Notes under the pieces: model-generated
What the model was told of the DNA's origin: nothing
Seen by the model: only the letters and a program-made list of their open reading frames with translations
Databases searched by the model: none
In this document: one piece after another, positions 40,182-43,132 of the stretch
Layout of the letters: every line of letters begins with the position of its first letter
Numbering within the stretch: the stretch's first letter is position 1
NCBI GenBank assembly: GCA_019637695.1
Contig: JAHBVG010000055.1
Location: 1 to 43,132 of the forward strand
DNA length: 43,132 bases
From: Caldilineaceae bacterium
GTDB taxonomy: Bacteria; Chloroflexota; Anaerolineae; Caldilineales; Caldilineaceae
Direction of reading: 5' to 3'
Position numbers and translations under genes: made by a program

Positions 40182-41306
40182 TCACGAATGTTGAAACAGC
40201 ACCTGTCCGCTGCCCGGTTGAGCGAGGATGAAGCCATCCTCATAGACGACTCGCCCACGCAGTGTCACCCGCTCCACAAGGCCAAAGACCGGCATCCCGG
40301 CGAAGGGCGTCCACCCGGCTTTGGTATGCATATCCTCATCGCGCAGAATGGACTCGGCGTCCACATCGACATCGACGATTGTCTCCGGCTGTTCGGGCAA
40401 CGCATAGATACGACGAGGAGCGTCCACACAACGTTCGACAATATCCGCCAATTCCAGCCACCCGGCGTGGACGGCGGTGAGCAGCAGCGGCAGCATGGTC
40501 TCCACCCCAGGGACGCCCGGCGGCGGCGTCTCGCTGGCTTTTTCCGCCAGGGTATGCGGGGCGTGATCGGTGGCGAAAATATCGATGACATCGAGATTTT
40601 CCCAGAGGGCGGCTACATCGTCGGGCGTCGCCAGCCGCGGACGCATGTCACCACGTGCGCCCAATCGCGGCAGGTCCGCAGTGCTGAGGAAGAGGTGATG
40701 GGGTGACGCCTCACAGGTCACCCGGCTACCCCGCTCCCTGGCAGCGCGGATCAACTCGATCTCGCTGCGGCGGCTGACATGGACAATGTGTAGCGGTATG
40801 TCATAGAGATCGCTCAAGTAGAGGCAGACCGGTACCATCAGATCCTCGGCGTGGACGGCGATGGGGCCGAGGCGGGAAGAAGCGGGGGAGGGAGAGCGCT
40901 CGCTGCGGAAGCCGCCAACTTCGCTCGCCCGCTCGGCCCATGTGCGGAAGAGGCGGTGCAGGCTGCTCAGTTCATCGATGCGCAGATTGCCAAAAGTATC
41001 GTTGACGTAGATCTTGAGGCCACAGGCTCGATGGGCCACAGGCAGATAGGCGTCGAGAGCGCTGCTGGTTGCGCCCACAAAGATCCCCACATCACAGACC
41101 GCTTTGGCCGCCGCCAGCGTCACTTTTTCTGCCAAAGTTTCGGGCGTGGCCGTCGAAGGGACGGTATTGGGCATGTCGAGTACAGTGGTTACGCCGCCAG
41201 CCAGCGCCGCCGCCGTGCCAGTGGTGAAATCTTCCTTGTGGGTGTACCCCGGTTCGCGCAGATGGACGTGTGCATCCACCAAACCCGGCAGTTGAATTTG
41301 AGTCAC
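40182..41306 (-). CDS. pyrC: Dihydroorotase
   Basis: A 374-residue dihydroorotase (EC 3.5.2.3): LPGLVDAHVHLREPGYTHKE (metal HxH and substrate Arg), VLDMPNTVP, GLKIYVNDTFGN (the Lys position that is carbamylated or replaced by other ligands in CAD-like forms), HIVHVSRRSEI, CEASPHHLFLS and FATDHAPHT with the catalytic Asp. The fold belongs to the CAD-like DHOase group. AGGAGG abuts ATG 41312 too closely, so I prefer GTG 41306 (spacing 6); ATG 41321 is the longest option. It closes carbamoyl-aspartate to dihydroorotate and is placed directly before pyrB, which makes its substrate. Confidence 0.94.
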   Translation of the reverse strand: MTQIQLPGLVDAHVHLREPGYTHKEDFTTGTAAALAGGVTTVLDMPNTVPSTATPETLAEKVTLAAAKAVCDVGIFVGATSSALDAYLPVAHRACGLKIYVNDTFGNLRIDELSSLHRLFRTWAERASEVGGFRSERSPSPASSRLGPIAVHAEDLMVPVCLYLSDLYDIPLHIVHVSRRSEIELIRAARERGSRVTCEASPHHLFLSTADLPRLGARGDMRPRLATPDDVAALWENLDVIDIFATDHAPHTLAEKASETPPPGVPGVETMLPLLLTAVHAGWLELADIVERCVDAPRRIYALPEQPETIVDVDVDAESILRDEDMHTKAGWTPFAGMPVFGLVERVTLRGRVVYEDGFILAQPGSGQVLFQHS

Positions 41307-41526
41307 ACGCATCCTCCTCATGGGTGGTAGGCAAATCGACTCATTTTACCCAATAATCGGCTGCGCGCCAAACTTCCTATCTCCTCACAAGAGATACACT
41401 ATCGATAGCGAAAAGGTATTGTCAGGGGCAGGCAGGATGTGGGAAAATGAGTGAACGGTCTCTCACTACCACTCAGTGGGTACTGAGATCAGAGACTACC
41501 GATCCATGCCCACAAAGGAAATTCTA
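41307..41526. other. Spacer upstream of pyrC with hairpin
   Basis: No gene is seen. On the minus strand CTGACA followed at about 18 bases by TAGTGT (within 41386-41437) is a weak sigma70-like promoter for pyrC. A hairpin CTCAGT-GGGT-ACTGAG (41472-41487) lies within a wider GGTCTCT/AGAGACT pairing just before the next plus-strand ORF. Confidence 0.35.
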
Positions 41527-41751
41527 ATGCCCAACTACATTTGCCAGACCTGCGGCACCCAGTTCAGCCAGAGCGCAGCCCCACCTGACCACTGCCCCAT
41601 CTGCGAGGATGAACGCCAGTACAGCTATCCCAACCTGATTCCCCTACCCGCCGCCACCGTGGAGCGAATCGCTGTCGCCGTTGCTCCCTATGATTTTGAC
41701 CGTATCTACGGAGCCTGGTGGGAACGGAATGAAAGGAGACTCCATGACTAA
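41527..41751 (+). pseudogene. Internally deleted MBL-fold hydrolase remnant
   Basis: A 74-codon frame. Residues 1-31 (MPNYICQTCGTQFSQSAAPP, then DHCPICEDERQY) form the N-terminal zinc ribbon that prefixes a family of metallo-beta-lactamase-fold proteins. Residues 32-70 (NLIPLPAATVERIAVAVAPY, then DFDRIYGAWW) match that family's extreme C-terminus. The 200 or so residues between, with the whole HxHxDH metal site, are missing, and the junction at about residue 31-33 is in frame. It ends inside the next gene (stop 41749-41751). I treat it as the product of an internal deletion; a surviving mini zinc-ribbon protein cannot be ruled out. Confidence 0.65.
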
Positions 41752-42892
41752 ACCATTACGCGCCCTGATCCTCGGCTCTGGCTATGCCGGCAAAGGACAC
41801 ACCGAAGCGCTGCGCTCGGCAGGCGTTGAGGTCGTTGGCATGGCAGCCCGCACCCCTGACGTGGTGAGACAGGTCGCCGCCGAACTGTCCATCCCCCATG
41901 CCGATATCGATTGGCGGCAGGCGCTGGCGGAGCTGCAACCGGACATTGTGGCCGTGGGCACACCCGGCGGCGCGCACTTCGAGCCGGTGATGGCTGCCCT
42001 GGCCCAGAGATGCCACATCTTCTGTGACAAACCTCTGGCTGCCACGGCTGAGGAAGCGCGGCAGATCTGGCGCAAGGCGAGAGAGATGAACGTCAAGACG
42101 GCCTACGCCGCCTCTTACCGCTATCAGCCCTGCGCCCTCTTCGCCAGAGAACTGATAGCCGACGGCGCCATCGGCGAGCCGTGGGAGGTAGAATGCATCT
42201 CCCACTACAATCTCAATCCGCTGATTCCCTTTGGCTGGTCGCATCGGGTGGAACTGGGCGGCGGACGGCTCAACAACAACTTCACCCATAAACTTTCGAT
42301 TGTGCTTCATATCCTGGATGGAACCATTGTCGCCGTCAACGGCGAGGCGCGCAACGACATGCCGGCTGCGCCAGTCGTCGAGGGCATCCACGATTTCCGA
42401 GAACGAGAAGCCTTTGCGCCTGATTCGACAGACGTTGGCGACATCGAGTGGCGGGAGGCCAATTCCGAGTGGAGCTACACGGTCCTCGCCCGCATGGAGA
42501 CGAAGAAAGCTCTGCGCCAACCTGTGTCTGCGCTCTTTCGGCACGGCGGACTCCATCCCCGCTTCCATGAGGATTCGATGGCCTTCTATGGCAGCGAGGG
42601 CGCGATCCACATCCAGGGGTCCTATGCGCAGGGACCGTTCTATCTGCGCCAGCGCGGACAGGATGCGTGGGAAGAAAGGCCCGTGCCTGCCGCCAACCTC
42701 GCCGGGTTGCCCGACATCGAGGACAACACCCAGCGTAACTGGACGCAACTGGCGCGGGCGTTCGTGGCCGACATCCGCGGCGAAGGCGACAGCGGCTATC
42801 AGACGGCGCGCGACGGCTGGATCTTCCAGGAGGTAATCGAGGCCATCCGTAATGGGCAGGGGTGGACTGTGGTTCCACAAGAATTGGCGTAA
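41744..42892 (+). CDS. Gfo/Idh/MocA-family oxidoreductase
   Basis: A 382-residue NAD(P)-dependent sugar or inositol dehydrogenase-like enzyme. The N-terminal Rossmann domain has LRALILGSGYAGKGHTEALR, VVGMAARTPD, PDIVAVGTPGGAHFEPV and IFCDKPLAATAEEARQIW (the K of CDKP is catalytic in the family). The C-terminal alpha/beta domain includes AASYRYQPCALFARELI, GEPWEVECISHYNLNP and GGGRLNNNFTHKLSIVLHIL. ATG 41744 has GAAAGGAG at good spacing and overlaps the MBL remnant by 8 bases. The exact substrate is unknown. Cytoplasmic; no pathway neighbours identify it. Confidence 0.9.
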   Translation: MTKPLRALILGSGYAGKGHTEALRSAGVEVVGMAARTPDVVRQVAAELSIPHADIDWRQALAELQPDIVAVGTPGGAHFEPVMAALAQRCHIFCDKPLAATAEEARQIWRKAREMNVKTAYAASYRYQPCALFARELIADGAIGEPWEVECISHYNLNPLIPFGWSHRVELGGGRLNNNFTHKLSIVLHILDGTIVAVNGEARNDMPAAPVVEGIHDFREREAFAPDSTDVGDIEWREANSEWSYTVLARMETKKALRQPVSALFRHGGLHPRFHEDSMAFYGSEGAIHIQGSYAQGPFYLRQRGQDAWEERPVPAANLAGLPDIEDNTQRNWTQLARAFVADIRGEGDSGYQTARDGWIFQEVIEAIRNGQGWTVVPQELA

Positions 42893-42951
42893 ACATCTGT
42901 GAAATCCGTGTTCTAATCTCTCTTCTGCCCTTTGCGTCCTTTGCGATGGAC

Positions 42952-43122
42952 TTAACCGGTCGGGGCGGTCAGTTCGGTCTGGATATTATCGGGATCGCGG
43001 AGCGAGAGGATGGTGATCCCCAGGCCATCGCGATCCGTGATCTCACCATGTCCGATGCATTCCCGTCTAAACCGGCGTATTCCCAGCGCTCCAACTCGAC
43101 AAATCAGCTTAAGTTGATACCG
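42952..43122 (-). pseudogene. VOC/glyoxalase-family C-terminal fragment
   Basis: The minus strand encodes IRRFRRECIGHGEITDRDG, followed by LGITILSLRDPDNIQTELTA and ending PTG at TAA 42952. This is the C-terminal beta-strand pair of a vicinal-oxygen-chelate protein, with the usual RDPDNIQ-E-metal-ligand region. Upstream, two in-frame TAG codons occur at 43123-43125 and 43129-43131, and no start codon is found between them and the homology, so the piece cannot be made as it stands. It is either a stump or the 3' part of a frameshifted gene that continues beyond the right edge. Confidence 0.6.
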
Positions 43123-43132
43123 CTACTTCTAC

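Overview
The window looks like a chromosomal segment of a Chloroflexota bacterium, probably of the Anaerolineae/Caldilineae type. This rests on several giant SARP-type (BTAD plus NTPase plus TPR) regulators, a short HisG paired with HisZ, a CbiR-containing cobamide salvage operon, DUF433/DUF5615 and HicAB modules, and spacers filled with heptanucleotide repeats and hairpin elements. No rRNA or tRNA gene and no CRISPR array was seen, so the taxonomy is inference from gene content. Most genes are GC-rich; bases 1-3600 and the leader near 35.05-35.15 kb are visibly more AT-rich.

Layout. (1) 1-3.6 kb, minus strand: a partial P-loop ATPase (cut by the left edge) behind a DruA (DUF4338)-like gene, probably the edge of an anti-phage defence locus, preceded by an antitoxin-like gene with a truncated toxin. 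(2) 3.7-7.2 kb: hicB with a wrecked hicA, then a serine hydrolase, an AlkD-like alkylation-repair protein and an alpha/beta hydrolase. (3) 7.4-15.4 kb: a duplicated module of a LysE-type exporter divergent from a SARP/NTPase/TPR regulator. The first exporter copy is a frameshifted stump, and both copies keep a two-unit 11-bp direct repeat. (4) 15.4-21.2 kb: a DUF433/DUF5615 toxin-antitoxin pair whose toxin seems to have lost its ATG, a third SARP-ATPase-TPR regulator, and an Rpn-like nuclease-family protein with a GIEQ minisatellite. (5) 21.3-24.8 kb: a secreted protein with two OsmC-like and two YdhR-like domains, a SpoVS-like gene cut short by a palindromic repeat, rpmG with a strong terminator, and a membrane coiled-coil protein. 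(6) 24.8-30.8 kb, minus strand: a cobalamin-riboswitch-controlled cobamide uptake and remodelling operon (BtuF-, BtuC- and BtuD-like, PduO-type adenosyltransferase, CbiR, a [2Fe-2S] ferredoxin). (7) 30.9-35.0 kb, plus strand: FmdB-like protein, acylphosphatase, a GH-like TIM-barrel protein, hisZ, hisG, and an RmlC-like epimerase. (8) 35.1-37.05 kb: a 33-codon ORF, a B12-binding radical SAM enzyme and a small helical protein. (9) 37.0-43.1 kb: a PTPS-related polytopic membrane protein, pyrB and pyrC, an internally deleted metallo-beta-lactamase remnant, a Gfo/Idh/MocA oxidoreductase and a VOC-family stump at the right edge.

How the parts connect. The best integrated unit is cobamide acquisition: the riboswitch and its terminator gate import (BtuFCD), adenosylation (PduO type) and remodelling (CbiR). 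The B12-dependent radical SAM enzyme about 5 kb away is a possible consumer. The most unusual theme is selective gene decay. Three toxin-antitoxin pairs each keep an intact antitoxin ORF beside a damaged toxin. lysE, spoVS, an MBL-fold gene and a VOC gene also survive only as fragments, several lying next to inverted-repeat elements.
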